From: Zygnema cylindricum
Lineage: Eukaryota; Streptophyta; Zygnematophyceae; Zygnematales; Zygnemataceae
NCBI GenBank assembly: GCA_037447655.1
Contig: JBBHKE010003238.1
Span: 196,408-260,407, forward strand
DNA: 64,000 nt
Direction: 5' to 3'
Shown: in pieces, positions 20,571-32,509 of the stretch
How the letters are laid out: every line of letters starts with the position of its first letter
Position numbering within the stretch: position 1 is the first letter of the stretch
Notes under the pieces: generated by a model
What the model was told of the DNA's origin: nothing
Database searches by the model: none
What the model saw: the letters and a program-made list of their open reading frames with translations, nothing else
Made by a program: the position numbers and the translations under genes

Positions 20571-21229
20571 AAACCTATCGCGGAAAGCGACTTCCTTGAA
20601 ATTCTTTATAGCATAGTGATTTCTTTTTCTAGGAAGGAGTAGTTTTAATTTCAACTTAATTTCAACTTGTTGCTTGAACCTCTTAAGCATGTAAACGTAA
20701 CTTTTTGTGTGAACTAGTAGACTAGTTGTTGCAAGTAAACGAAGATTTTATTGTCGGAAATGCGCGGTAAGATCATCAAGGTACAAAGCTTCATTGTAAC
20801 TGAAAGTTGTTTAAGATCATCAAGTAAAAGATCAAAATCCTTGTGGAATAAAAACACAACAAAGATTAAACAACAATAAAATCCCAAAAAGGGAAAGCAA
20901 CTAGTGTAGCAAAAAGAAAAAAACGAAAACCAGACCTTACGAACACAAACACTTACCTTAGACACTTAAGCCTTAGATTATGCCACACTAAAGGTCAAAA
21001 GTATAAATATCGTATACATGGCCCAAGTGGCGTGAGGGTAAGTCTCATAATCCTCAACAATCATTCACCAGTGTGTTTTGTCGAATAAGAGCCAAAGCTT
21101 GGGACGGTTAAAAGACGATAGAGAGACATTGGCAACGTAAAAGACATGAGAGATAGAGAAGGGCAACCAAGTCCTCTAACTTCAACATATCGTCGAGCGC
21201 AGTCACATAGGAATTTGTCAAAGAAAGAG
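20571..21229. other. No feature seen
   Basis: AT-rich, with no convincing coding sequence, repeat or RNA. Confidence 0.4.
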
Positions 21230-21700
21230 CTTAAGGTCCTAAAGATCTCCAAAAAAAATGGTATGAAATTGTTTCTAGAGTCTTGGTGCAAGTAGTTGTG
21301 GTTGCCACATCTCGAGGCGCACCACTACTATGCAATGTTGTGGGTGAGAAAACATGGGATTATGTAGGGTCTATGAGAACTTCGTCCCCAATGTTCTCGT
21401 TGCTCCGTATAAAAACACAAGATCCACACGAGGACCACCCTTTAGATTAAGAATGTTACGATAAAATATATGACCCTTCACATTTGATTGTGTATCCTGC
21501 TTCCCAACCCACGACAAAGATTACATCCCGTAACATGTCATGTAGCGTCGACATCTCCTCACAATGTGAGCAATGAAGCAAATGGACACCATGTTTGTCT
21601 CTAGGTTGACCACAAATACATCGGGGATTGCATTAATGGTAAGGGCGGGCAAGCCAAGCTGTAAGCAAAGCGCAACAAAAATTTGAGGCGAAGAAAAACA
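21230..21700 (-). mobile_element. LINE remnant: C-terminal zinc and endonuclease-like region
   Basis: Reading the minus strand, ALCLQLGLPALTIN, then after a one-base shift RCICGQPRDKHGVHLLHC, EEMSTLHDMLRDVIF and WEAGYTIKCEG. This matches the C.CG...D..G.H...C..H..lrD....AG...E pattern found after the RT of many algal and plant non-LTR elements. Further on, RVDLVFL and, in another frame, GDEVLIDPT match the usual RVD..V and DPT motifs. Frames change at least twice and stops are present, so it is a fossil. The RT core is not recognisable upstream. Confidence 0.5.
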
Positions 21701-23100
21701 GAATGAGGCAAAGGTTGGTGTAGTTACAAGTCAAGCTCCAGTCCTAGGTCTCGAACAAGATCAAAGTCTTCTCCGCACATGAACTGTAGGGAGCGCCAAA
21801 AATAAGATCTTGAATTACGATATGTCGTTGCTTCTGTGAGTGACTTTCGACGATGAGGGACGAGAACGTGGGAACTTCATCTTGAGCACTTAGTGGTAAA
21901 AGTGCCCGAGTGGATAATAATGAATTGAAATGGGAATAAGCCCACATTGGTGTGGGATACTACATGAACTTATATAAGAGAATCGTCTACCAACAACCTT
22001 AAAGCTATAATAGATGCCACTTACACCCAACTCCCTCTCCCTAAATAAGCCGCTAGCTCTATGGTGGTAGTAGGACACAAATCAAGACCTCGCTAGAGAC
22101 TGGTAAAGCAACTTCTGTACGAGCAAATAGCCTTTTAGGAGATCGAAGAGACCATGGCCAAGAAGTTCCTGTAGATTCCCAAAGAGTCGATCATTAAATT
22201 CCGAAAGGGGGGAAATGAAAACCGAGTTGGGAGCTGACGTGCGCCCCAAGTACAATGGGCGCTAGGCAAAATAGAGTAAAGATAGCAAACGCCACTAGTG
22301 AATTCGAAAGCTTATGAAGGTTGTTATTGTGGAAAAGGTCATTCAATAGGCCGTAAACTGGTTAACAAAATTAGGGGCTCTAGTGGGGGAACCTAAAGCC
22401 CTTATACCCTTTTGAGGAGCAAAAATGCGAAATCTTGAAGGGAGATAGAAATCGGGTGGTAGACCTTGAAGGCTTCATGCGACATATTTAGTGACTTTGA
22501 CGAAACGGTGTACCTTGGAGAGTTACTTTACAACTTGGTTAAAGGTAGGACAAACTTGGTTCAGTCGGGTCAATAATGTGAGTGTTGTCGACAATATAAT
22601 GGAACAAACAACTTGGAAACGCTGTAATTGATGCTCTTAGAGCTTGAGGTGAGGGAGAGCAAATAAAGGGGCTCATAACGACTCACTTTGAAGAGTACAG
22701 TATCAGTTAACGATTCCAATGGAATGCTCCTACATCCTTGGCAAATAACTTCAACATTCCAAAAAAACAAAAAAAACCTCTTTTTCTTCAATCTTGGCAA
22801 TTAACTTCGACATTTTAAAATTACAAAAAAACCTCAATTTCTGTTCACGTGTATGATGTCTGCATAAATCACCACCTGCATGAAAAAAAACAAATAATAC
22901 ATATGCACTAAACGTTATAAACCGAAGCATACAGGGGACGTGACTTCATTTTCCGTACATGTCCGATCGTACCGATCAGCATTAGAAACAAGTGTGCACC
23001 TTCTGAACCGAGTGCACAGAACTCGTCACCGCAATCGCGTGAGCAGCGTCTGAGCGGAGTGCACGGAGTCGAGTCGTTAGGAGAGTCGCGCGTGCAGCTG
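21701..23100. other. No gene seen; possibly further decayed LINE
   Basis: 21744-21950 on the minus strand could belong to the LINE at 21230-21700 but lacks a clear motif. The rest of the stretch has no recognised feature. Confidence 0.35.
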
Positions 23101-23420
23101 CAGAACGGCAACCCCCCCCCCCACACCTGCACTCCTCCACCCTGCGAAGCGCCGTCGGACAAACCCAACCCTCACACGTCCGTACAAATGCTCAAATTTG
23201 TCGCTTCCTAATTCCTGTAATTCTCGAAACCCTTATGTGAAAAAAAAATCGAAAAAAAACAGGCAAAAAAAAAAAAAAACAATAATAATAAGAAAAAAGG
23301 TAAAAAACGACAACGGAGAAGCAACAATAATTTTAAAAAAGAAGAAAAATAGTAAAAGGCGACTCATCGAGCTACTCATATTCTACTTCATTATTTATTC
23401 GTTTACTTTTTTCTGAAACC
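23101..23420. repeat. Poly-C and poly-A rich low complexity
   Basis: A C-run at 23110-23122 and several A-runs at 23235-23350. No coding sequence supported. Confidence 0.8.
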
Positions 23421-23703
23421 ATTTTTTTTCCTAATTTCAGAACATGAGCAGACATAACTTGAAACGACTGAGACCACAATTAGTGTGGATAACTTGTACC
23501 CGTCTGAGTGGACTGCTTTCCTGAAGACCTAACTCCTCTGGTAATCGATTTTTAGCCACGGTTCTGACAGTGCTATCGCTGCATCCTACCGAAGCTGAAG
23601 TAAAAACGTTTTTAGGGTTGCGAGGATTGGCGAGGCGAAGGAGGAGCTACTGTAGAGTGAGAAGGATTTTTAGGGTTTGAAGTCGCAGGAAGGTAAAGGA
23701 AGG

Positions 23704-23775
23704 ATGGGCGACGATAGAGATAGGCGGGGAGGGCCTCCCGGGAGGAATAGGGCGACAGTACAAGAACTAAAGCTG
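23704..23775 (+). other. Possible short 5-prime coding exon
   Basis: An ATG opens MGDDRDRRGGPPGRNRATVQ then ELKL, followed by a GTAAC donor-like site, a 600-bp pyrimidine tract and TTTCTGCAG at 24369-24377. The G+C-rich, Arg/Gly-rich start differs from the surroundings and looks like the first exon of a gene, but the candidate next exon soon hits a stop in the phase-0 frame. Low confidence. Confidence 0.22.
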
Positions 23776-23784
23776 GTAACTTTT

Positions 23785-24370
23785 TCTCAATTCTCTCTCT
23801 CTCTCCATCTCTCTCTCTCTCCCACCGCTTTTCCTTTCTTTTTTCTTGTCCTGTCCTTTTTTTTTCTCTTTTCCATTCCTTTCCTTTCCTTTCTCTTTTC
23901 CATTCTTTTCCTTTCCTCTCCTATCTTTTTTTTTCCCTTCCCTTCTCTCTCCTTCCCTTCCCTTCCCTTCCCTTCCCTTCCCTTCCCTTCCCTTCCCTTC
24001 CCTTCCTTTCCCTTCCCTTTCCTTCCCTTCCTTCCCTTCCCTTCCCTTCCCTTCCCTTTCCTTTCCTTTCATTCCCTTTCCTTTTTCTTTCCTTTTCTTT
24101 CCTTTCCTCTCGTCTCCTCTCTTTCCTTTCCAATCTTTTCCTTCCCTTTCTTCCTTTCCTTTCCTTTCTTTTCCATTCCTCTCCTTCCTTCTTCCTTTCC
24201 TTGCCTTGCCTTGCCTTGTCTTGACTTTCCTGTCCTTTTGTTTTTCCTTTCCTTTCCACTTTCCTTTCAATTCCTTTTATATGGCGTTTCCTTTCTCTCT
24301 TCCATTCCTTTCCGTTCCATGTCTATTTTTCTTGCTCTTTCCTCTTTGTCTTTCTTTTTTTTTTTAACTT
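23785..24370. repeat. Pyrimidine microsatellite with (TTCCC)n core
   Basis: CT dinucleotides, then a long (CCCTT) pentanucleotide array at about 23940-24060 and its TTTCC/TTGCC variants to 24230. All three plus-strand frames stay open because the tract is nearly all pyrimidine; the predicted Ser/Phe/Pro proteins are not genes. Confidence 0.9.
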
Positions 24371-24899
24371 TCTGCAGGTGCCAGCTGGCAGTTGCGTCTT
24401 TCCGGGAAGGTGGCGATTTGCGGACGATTCCGTTATTGGCGATTTCCTCCTGTTCTTATTTTTGCAAGCGAGGAAGGAATCGCTCTGACTCGAGCTCTCA
24501 TGCAAGCCGAGGAGGGCGGGAGGCTTTTTTTGAAAATGAGATACGTTGTTCGATGTTTCCGATCGCCTCCCTCTCCCTCCGAAACCTGCCGACTTCCCTT
24601 TGTGACGTCACAGTTAGAGTGAGTGTTAAAGCAGCCGATGAGAAAAACAATTGTCACTGTCACATCTTTAGCAACAGTAATTCACCAAAGACAAGAGTTG
24701 ACTGATTTGACATGAAGTTTCAAGAGGATAGAAGGTGAAGGCTGGAATCGTAATCTAGTCCACCATCTTAATCAGGCCACAAACTTGATGATGAGCTAAG
24801 TGTGAGACTATTTTTTTACTGTGCAAAATCTGCATTTTTAATCCTCGAATGAATGGAAGTTGAGGTTTTTTGCAGAGCAATTGTTCACTATTTGTACGG

Positions 24900-25885
24900 T
24901 TTTAGTCTATAATTACTTCTGAAAGGAAGAGTGAGAGAGAAGGAGAGCTAGTCTCTCTCTCTCTCTCCAGTTTTTTATTTCTTTTTTTACACAATCTTTT
25001 CTTTGTTTTCTGTTTTCTTTTTGATCGGCAGGGATTTCTCCAATTTGTGGAACATATGGCTGAGCCTCGTGACCCTGAATATTTCTCCGCCTGTAACTAA
25101 GTGGTGAGGAACATTTGACATTTTCTTGAAGACATTTTGTTATTTTTATGGGGATTTTCTGTGGATTTTTTGACTTATTTGGATTTATTTTCTTGTGATT
25201 ATTCAACTCGTAGTTCTGCGACAAAATTGCACCAGAATTAGTGTGGAAAAATGACGAGGAGTTTCTGGGTTTCTTTTGAGATGTTTTGAATTTTTTTTGG
25301 AGTATGTTTGGGGTTTTGGGGGGATTCTTGACCCGAGCCTTCCTCATTCCTGTTTTTGCACAGGAATTAGTGTGGGTTAGAGCCGAAGAACGATAAGGTT
25401 TGTTCGAGGATTTTTTTAAGGTGTTTTTTGGGGTTTTCTGGGGATTTTTTTGAGATTTTTCTGGGGTTTTTTGGGAATGATTTGAGATTTTTTTGGTGTT
25501 TTTTTTTATTATTATTTTTTGGGGCTTTCTGGGGGAAGTCTTTTAGGGGGAGGAGTTGAGTTCTGAATAGAGTTTGATGGTTTTGGGGCTTTTGTGAAGA
25601 ATCTGCACAAAATTTACTGTAGATTAAGAGGGGATGTTGTATTATCAGTTTTTTTTTCCGGATTCTTTTTTTTCATTTTTTTTCCGGATTTTTCGCTATT
25701 TCTTTGATAAAAAAATTGGGGCTATTTTTGTAATTTTTCAAATGGTTTTTCGGTTTTTTTTTTGTGTACTTTCTGCAATGGCTTATGCACCAGAATTAGT
25801 GTTGATTAGATGAAAAAATTATGACGGCTTGTTCATTTTTGTTTTGTGTTTTTTTCAACTAATAAAATTAATTAATCAATGTATT
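24900..25885. repeat. G/T-rich segment with recurring AATTAGTGTGG motif
   Basis: GCACCAGAATTAGTGTGG-like words occur at about 25229, 25358 and 25786 (and a relative at 23473), each followed by a purine-rich stretch and then long G/T-rich sequence. This suggests a diverged tandem repeat. No coding sequence is supported. Confidence 0.5.
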
Positions 25886-26020
25886 TGTAAGTGCTGTAAC
25901 GGCAAGAAATTTATCGCGATAACACTTGCGTTGTTCACACTTGGAAAATGGGGAAAACGATGTCATAAATTTTGGGATCCGTACGCCAAAATTCATAAAA
26001 TGACAAAAAACGCGGCGGTG

Positions 26021-26292
26021 ACGGTTGGGACGGTTGGTTTCGACCGTTTTGGAGCGTAGCGGCGGTCAAAAGATGCAGTTTTAAGCGTCAAAACTTGACA
26101 GCTGCGGATAGCAAACGGCAACTGCCGTCCGCCATCGGACATCATGTTCGGAATGCACGGTTGGGACGGTTGGTTTCGACCGTTTTGGAGCGTAGCGGCG
26201 GTCAAAAGATGCAGTTTTAAGCGTCAAAACTTGACAGCTGCGGATAGCAAACGGCAACTGCCGTCCGCCATCGGACATCATGTTCGGAATGC
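26021..26292. repeat. 136-bp tandem duplication inside TIR-A
   Basis: ACGGTTGGGACGGTTGG starts at 26021 and 26157; the two 136-bp copies are almost identical. The other TIR-A copies (27449 and 46503) carry only one unit. Confidence 0.9.
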
Positions 26293-26479
26293 ACTTTTTC
26301 GTTTTTGAAGAATTACGAAAACGAAGCGCACGGACGTGAACCGTACAAGAATTCATTTCCTCTCAAACTTATGAACAAACTAGAGGACCAATCAGATAAG
26401 AAACCTGTAATTTCAAAAATAAAAAAAAACACCGATGGAAAAAAAAACTAATACAAACTAATAACTGTTCTGAACTTCA

Positions 26480-27448
26480 CTAGAGTTATACAGTACATTT
26501 TAAATTCGATGATGACGCAAAATGTACTTCTCTTTTTTTCTATTTTATTGTACGGTTGAAACTTACGCGGTACGGCTCTAAGTTTTACAGGAAAACGACA
26601 GAAAAAAACCCTTACTTAGGCACACAGAGACGCACCCTTAGTATTAAAGTTTTTACTGTTTCTTTGGCGTATTGTACGCGGGGCCTCACTAATAAAGTCA
26701 GGCAAATACAGTTATACAGGTATGGTCGTTGACCGTAGACAAAAGGTCTCGAACAAACCGTACATTCTGGAGTTACCAGTAATTTTCACTCCTAACTATC
26801 CTATCGAGGGAGAGATTCCGTTACACCAAAAGTGACATATTTCTTTACCGAAGAACCAGTTTTAATGTCAGTTCCGATCATTTCCTGTGCCAAATCTCAA
26901 CAAAAAGATTTGGAAGTACGTCCCAATAAGCTGGAGGAAATTTGAATCGGAAGAAAATTTTATCGCACCTCCGAGCACAAAGTCGAGTCTATGCAGCGCT
27001 AAATATGGGCAGCCTGTCTCCAAGAAGTACAGTACTGTACTGTAGTTAGCTAATCTGACTATCCCAACCACATTCTGACACGTAAATGTAGTCAGTGTCT
27101 GTGAGCTGTTCTAACCAATGAACATTTGTGGTCGATTATATGACAATTGTTGTAATGACACTCTTGTCTCCAAATTTTTTAGCGTCAAAATATCATGTTG
27201 CCCTCTTGATACAGTCACCCTCTTCTCTGCCTTACGTCGTACATTTTTATCGGAAATTGTACGCATTTGTACGATGCAGCAGTCTGTGATTGTGTCATTG
27301 ATAAAATATTAAAATCTCAAACGCGTTCTCTCTGCTGTCGTGCGCTTGTGGCAAGTCGGTTCTTGGCCGCCTAATACCAAGAAAATCTCATGTGACGTGA
27401 CGCATTTTACATGTACAGTCCTGTACTTTTCTGAAGCACATCTAATAT
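26480..27448. other. Unique segment between the two TIR-A left ends
   Basis: No gene or known repeat recognised; frequent GTAC words as in other elements of this window. Confidence 0.4.
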
Positions 27449-27859
27449 GCGTGGTTCACACTTGGAAAAATGGGAAAACGATGTCATAAATTTTGGGATC
27501 CGTACGCCAAAATTCATAAAATGACAAAAAACGCGGCGGTGACGGTTGGGACGGTTGGTTTCGACCGTTTTGGAGCGTAGCGGCGGACAAAAGATGCAGT
27601 TTTAAGCGTCAAAACTTGACAGCTGCGGATAGCAAACGGCAACTGCCGTCCGCCATCGGACATCATGTTCGGAATGCACTTTTTCGTTTTTGAAGAATTA
27701 CGAAAACGAAGCGCACGGACGTGAACCGTACAAGAATTCATTTCCTCTCAAACTTATGAACAAACTAGAGGACCAATCAGATAAGAAACCTGTAATTTCA
27801 AAAATAAAAAAAAACACCGATGGAAAAAAAACTAATACAAACTAATAACTGTTCTGAAC

Positions 27860-29960
27860 TTCTAAAACTAATTATAAAGACTAATAACCGTGTTAATACT
27901 ATTTAAACACTATTAATAACGTACTAACACTACACCGTCGATCGTATTTAGCGTGTAGAAATTATTAGTGTGTAGAATAACTTAGTGTCATGTACACTAG
28001 AGTTATACAATAATTTTCCAACGAACGCCAATATGGGTACAGCTGATTTGTCGAGAGGATATTCACAGTAATGTAGGTAAAAGTACAAATTCTAAAAATT
28101 CGTACACTGTCGCATACTTTCACTCTAATTAATTCCTTACTCTAATTTCAGCTTTTTAGGGTGTAGGCAATACGCGACAAATAAATGTACACTAAAACAG
28201 GTACAAGTACGCAATCTTTTAAATTGTACACCGAATCGTGATTGTATCCTATGTAGGATTAACTCCCATTTGGGTATATTTTTGGCAAACTCGTTTTTAC
28301 TTTAATTCACAGGGCAATTTTTCGCGTGATAACAAATATTTTATTAAAATATCCATACTTGTATAATTAAAAAGTACATATTTATACGCACCGACACGTT
28401 CCGTACTCCACACTAATCAAAAAATACATAAATTAAAATGGTGTACACTAATTTATTAGAACAATTGTTAGTTTTTATGTTTAGTATTAATACAGTCCTT
28501 AACCTGCATATCTAGTATTAATAAAGTGTTTAATCTATATACTTAGAATTACTATCCTTTGTAGTCTGCATAATTAGGATTAATATTAGGATTAGTGTAG
28601 TTATTAGTAATGTAGAATTAGTAATACTACAGTTATAAGTATTTCTAATAAGTATTAGTACAGCTATTAGTCTGTATACTTAATATGAGTCCAATTATGA
28701 GTTTGTATAATCAGTATTGATACACTTCTTAGTCGGTGTAGTTAGGATTCATAGAGTTATTAGTCCGTATAGTCAGTGTTAGTACAATTATTCGTAATGT
28801 TTAATTAGTATTAGGGCATTTAATGTATCCTAGCTATGAGTACTTATATTAATTAAATAATAACTGTACTGCCACTAATTATACAGAATAATAACTGTAA
28901 AAATACTTATTATACAAAATGTACTTATACTAATTGCATGAACTACTAATGTGCTAGTACTTATTATAGAGACAAATAGCTGTGCTTATATATTAATTGT
29001 ATAGACTAATAACTATGCTAACACTAATTATACATACTAAAAATTGTACTGATACTAATTGTACAGACTAATAATTATAGTATTACTTATTATACAGACT
29101 AATAACTGTGTTAGTACTAATGATACAGACGAATAGTAAGACTAATACTAAATATACATTACTTAAAACTGCTAATTATATAATTCCAACCATTGTACCA
29201 ACACTAATTCTACATTACTTATAATGGTACTAACACTAATTACACAGAGTAATAACTGTATTAGCACTAATTATAAAGACTAGTAACTGTACTTATACTA
29301 ATTATTTATACAGATAAGCATATTAGTACTGGTTATACATACTAGTAACTGTGCTAATACTAATTATACAAACGAAAAATTGTACAAATACTGATTACAC
29401 TAACACATTACTGTACTAAAACTGATTCTACATACTAATAACTGTACTTATACTATTTATACTAATTATAGAGACCAAAAACCGAGTTAATACTAATTAT
29501 ACGGACGAATAATTGTATAAGTAATTATTATACAACGATTGTCCTAATACCAATTATACAAAACTAAAAATTGTCCTAATACTAATTATACAGTATTAGA
29601 ACTGCACTAATACTAATTATATAGACTAATAAATGTGTTCACGCTAATTATACAAATTAAAATTTGTTAAAACTAATTATACAAACTAATAACTTTTCTA
29701 ATACTAATTATACAAACAGTAATTATTTAGAGTTATAATTGTGTTAATACCGATTATACAGACTAAAACAATACTAATACTCATTATACATTACTAATAA
29801 TTGTAGTAACTCAAATTATAAAGACAAATTGTACTAATACCAATAAAACAGACTAAAAACTGTACCAATACTAATTTTACACACTTATAACTGTTCCAAA
29901 ACTAATTTTACAATAACTTTCTTAATACTTATTTAATACTAAAAACTGAACCGAAACTAA
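27860..29960. repeat. AT-rich degenerate minisatellite
   Basis: About 2.1 kb of diverged units built on ACTAATTATACAGACTAAT and AACTGTACTAATACTAATT (period roughly 30 bp). It forms the interior of the TIR-A copy that starts at 27449. It is absent from the 46503 copy. Confidence 0.8.
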
Positions 29961-30012
29961 GTTTTTTTTTGGGCGCCCGTGGTTTTTTTTTTTGGGCGCC
30001 CGTGGTTTTTTT
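29961..30012. repeat. GGGCGCCCGTGG short tandem repeat
   Basis: TTTTTTTTTGGGCGCCCGTGG occurs two times with a third partial copy. GGGCGCCC is palindromic. Confidence 0.8.
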
Positions 30013-30594
30013 TTTGGGCATGTTTTAAGTTCCTCCGGGGTTATTTTCGGTCTGTACAAACGCTTGCGTGGCAGTACAGTTTGTGTTGGAAGGCGTCGTA
30101 CATATCATGTCCGCAAAGCGTTTCTTTTTTCGTACGGGAAAGTGGCTCATATCACGACAAGCTAGTTGACGTAGGCTAGCGTCACGTGCCAGTTCACGGC
30201 AGACAAAAAAAAGTACCGTTTTCATACCATACCGTTTTCCCTTTTTTCAAGTGTGAACAACGCAACTGATACCGATAGTTATCGGTAAGGAACGGTCAGG
30301 GGTTCCAATATATCGCTCTGAGACCAACAAATTCCTTATCGGCGATAAGTACAAAATATTTAGTGTGCTATGTAATAGTACTTAACAGTGTATTGTATTT
30401 TCTAATTGATTATATATAGTGTGGCACGCCACGTATGAAAATCTGTTCTGTTCTCTGTATTACAGGAGTTTAGTACGGACAGGGAAGCACATTAACGTTA
30501 ACAATTTTCTAATAGTAGTTTATAGTAGTAAACGTATAGTACCGCAACTAAAATTTTAAATTACATGGTAATATCTAACTTTTAAGCAGAACTG

Positions 30595-30715
30595 TCACTG
30601 CCGTCATTTTCAGCTGCCATTTCCTGCCGGCATTTTCTTCCGGCATTTCCTGCCGCCATTTCCTTCCGCCAATTCCTGCCGCCATTTCCTTCCGCCAATT
30701 CCTGCCACCATTTTT
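30595..30715. repeat. TTTCCTGCCGCCA-type short tandem repeat
   Basis: About eight diverged 14-15 bp units (CATTTCCTGCCGC, CAATTCCTTCCGC variants). Confidence 0.8.
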
Positions 30716-30939
30716 GAGAATTTTGTCAGCAGGCAGCACCAATTAAAGTATAATTGTACGGTCCGTACAATTATCATCAATAGTTATCAATACCGGTGTT
30801 ATCGTGATAAAAAACCGATAATTATCGGTTTTTTATCGGCGAAAACACTGGTGTCGATATATCGTGCCAATATATCGATTATGGGCAAGCCAAAAAAAAG
30901 TACATATCGATTATAAGCAAACCCTGTGGATACATAACA

Positions 30940-31162
30940 CTACACCGTGTATTGTTATTAGTGTTAATAATTTTTTAGCCACTGAAAACATCTTTTCTCC
31001 GTACACACTTGTCGGATTTTGAAATGGAGACCGCCAATGGGAAGGTGAGAATCTTGGCTTTCAATCGGAACCGTCAGATCCGTAATCCGACATGTGTGTA
31101 CGGAGAAAAGATGATTTCAGTGGCGAAAAAATTATTAACCCTAATAGCGATACACGCTGTAG
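30940..31162. mobile_element. Foldback MITE family P, copy 1
   Basis: The two ends form inverted repeats of about 79 bp, roughly 92% matched, starting CTACACCGTGTATTGTTATT on the left and its partner on the right. The middle contains CGGAACCGTCAG-like sequence. The large palindrome explains the ORFs predicted here. Relatives: 34830-35059, 44854-45395, 55018-55221, 60299-60522, 60520-60741 and a partial at 48737. Confidence 0.85.
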
Positions 31163-32509
31163 TATTCATCCTATCTTTGGTATCTCAAGCACCAGACCTC
31201 TCCACCTTTTTGTTTTTTTTCGTTTATTGTCTGGTAACGTTTTCCGGTTTTCAGCTTATTTTTGTGAACTTTTTCTTTTTTTCGGTTTCTTTGCAGACGA
31301 TATATTGCTTTGTTGGTATATTGCATTATCAAGATTTTGAAAAGTCGATAGTTGTCTATTCGCCGATAACTATCGACATTGCGATAATTGCCGATGATCG
31401 GCCGATGTTTTTTCTCTTCTCACTAAAGGTGTTTGACACTTTACAGCTAAATGTGTACGGCAAAAAACTGAGTACAGTAGGATATTGTACAAATTCTTGA
31501 AATGCGAAGTTTTTAAATATGTTTTGCACATTTTCAATGATGGTGGTCTTTCGGAAAGGGAGACATCCTACAGTTCTAAAGGTGTCGAGCGCACTATTTA
31601 AGATTTTAGGAATAGGCCATAGGATTATGTATGAACTATTTGAATCACAAAGTGTTCAATGTTTTTTGTACATTGTCACGGACAAGATTAGTCTGAAGGG
31701 AAGACATCCTAAAGAAGTTATCAAGTGCACCTTTAAGGTTTTTAGGGTTAGATGTTGCCTGCCTTCCCTGGAAGTCCTCCATCATGTGTTCTCATCTGCG
31801 AATCAAAGAATTTGGAAAGTGCACCTTTAAGGTTTTTAGGGTTAGATGTTGCCTGCCTTCCCTGGAAGTCCTCCATCATGTGTTCTCATCTGCGAATCAA
31901 AGAATTTGGACAGACAATCAGACAACACCACCTCCTCTAATCGCCTCTCCTCTCCTCTCTTCTCCTCTCCTCTACTCTCTTCCACCCCCACCTCATCTCT
32001 TCTTGTCCTTCCTAAATTAAATTAGGACGGTATAATGGACAGCTGCTACTTGCCATTTTGAAAGCTTCACATAAGAGCTTTTTTAATTTGTAAAAACTGA
32101 AATGGAGAATTAAAATCAATGTCGTCAATGTCGCGACTATCAGGCGTTCAATATATTGATTATTGTTACCCCTCAAAAAGTACAGATTGATTAGCGACAA
32201 TGTCTATTGGATGTACATTACTATGTTTTTATAACCATGTTTACCTGAAAGGTTCTTGATGGTAGTTTTAGTGAAATCGACAAAGGATCCTTGTCTTGTT
32301 ACGAATAGTTTTTTCAAACTGTTCCAAACTGTTCATTATTGCAATACATGAGTTAGTATTTTTCAGGTTTCTCTTTGCCTTTGTCATTCTCCTAGTCGTT
32401 CTTCCCCTAAAAAAACTTTGTCGCCCTTTGTTTTTCTTCTTGTTGTGTCAATTTGTCTTTTTCTTCTTTTGTCTTTTTCTCTTTTTGTCTTTTGGTAATA
32501 ATGGGACAG
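31163..32509. other. Intergenic or intronic; 94-bp tandem duplication
   Basis: 31723-31816 and 31817-31910 are a nearly exact 94-bp tandem duplication (contains GATGTTGCCTGCCTTCCCTG). A CT-rich patch lies at 31940-31990. Earlier exons of the SUD1-type gene would be expected upstream of 32510 but I could not recognise any here. Confidence 0.6.

Larger units (their letters stand above)
25926..30265. mobile_element. TIR-A element: 18-bp perfect terminal inverted repeats
   Basis: TTGCGTTGTTCACACTTG at 25926-25943 is the exact reverse complement of 30248-30265. The left-end sequence (..GGGATCCGTACGCC.., CGCGGCGGTGACGGTTGGG..) is repeated from 27449, so either two elements are joined or the left part was duplicated. 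A shorter relative lies at 46503-47065. No transposase is visible, so it is non-autonomous. Target-site duplication is not resolved and the superfamily is unknown. Confidence 0.6.
25889..30945. mobile_element. MITE (family M2) split by a larger TIR element
   Basis: 25889-25925 (AGTGCTGTAACGGC..) matches the left end and 30266-30945 the rest of the element seen whole at 55218-55675, including ACTGATACCGATAG, GACCAACAAAT.CCTTAT and the right end ATAACACTA. Everything from 25926 to 30265 is an insertion into it. The right part is also interrupted by a small (TTTCCTGCCGCCA)n-like array. Confidence 0.6.

Noticed and set aside
23580-23640. EVKTFLGL peptide, similar to the FLGL motif of Ty3/gypsy RT
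   Set aside because: Only eight residues match, the following Y.RRF is absent, and TTTTTAGGGTT is a common phrase in this window.
23677-24705. 342-aa Ser/Phe/Pro-rich protein and its minus-strand Lys/Glu/Gly-rich partner
   Set aside because: Product of the (TTCCC)n pyrimidine tract; frames on both strands mirror the microsatellite.
31009-31500. 163-aa ORF at the P element
   Set aside because: Its first 50 residues come from the foldback MITE; the rest is AT/T-rich hydrophobic translation without homology cues.
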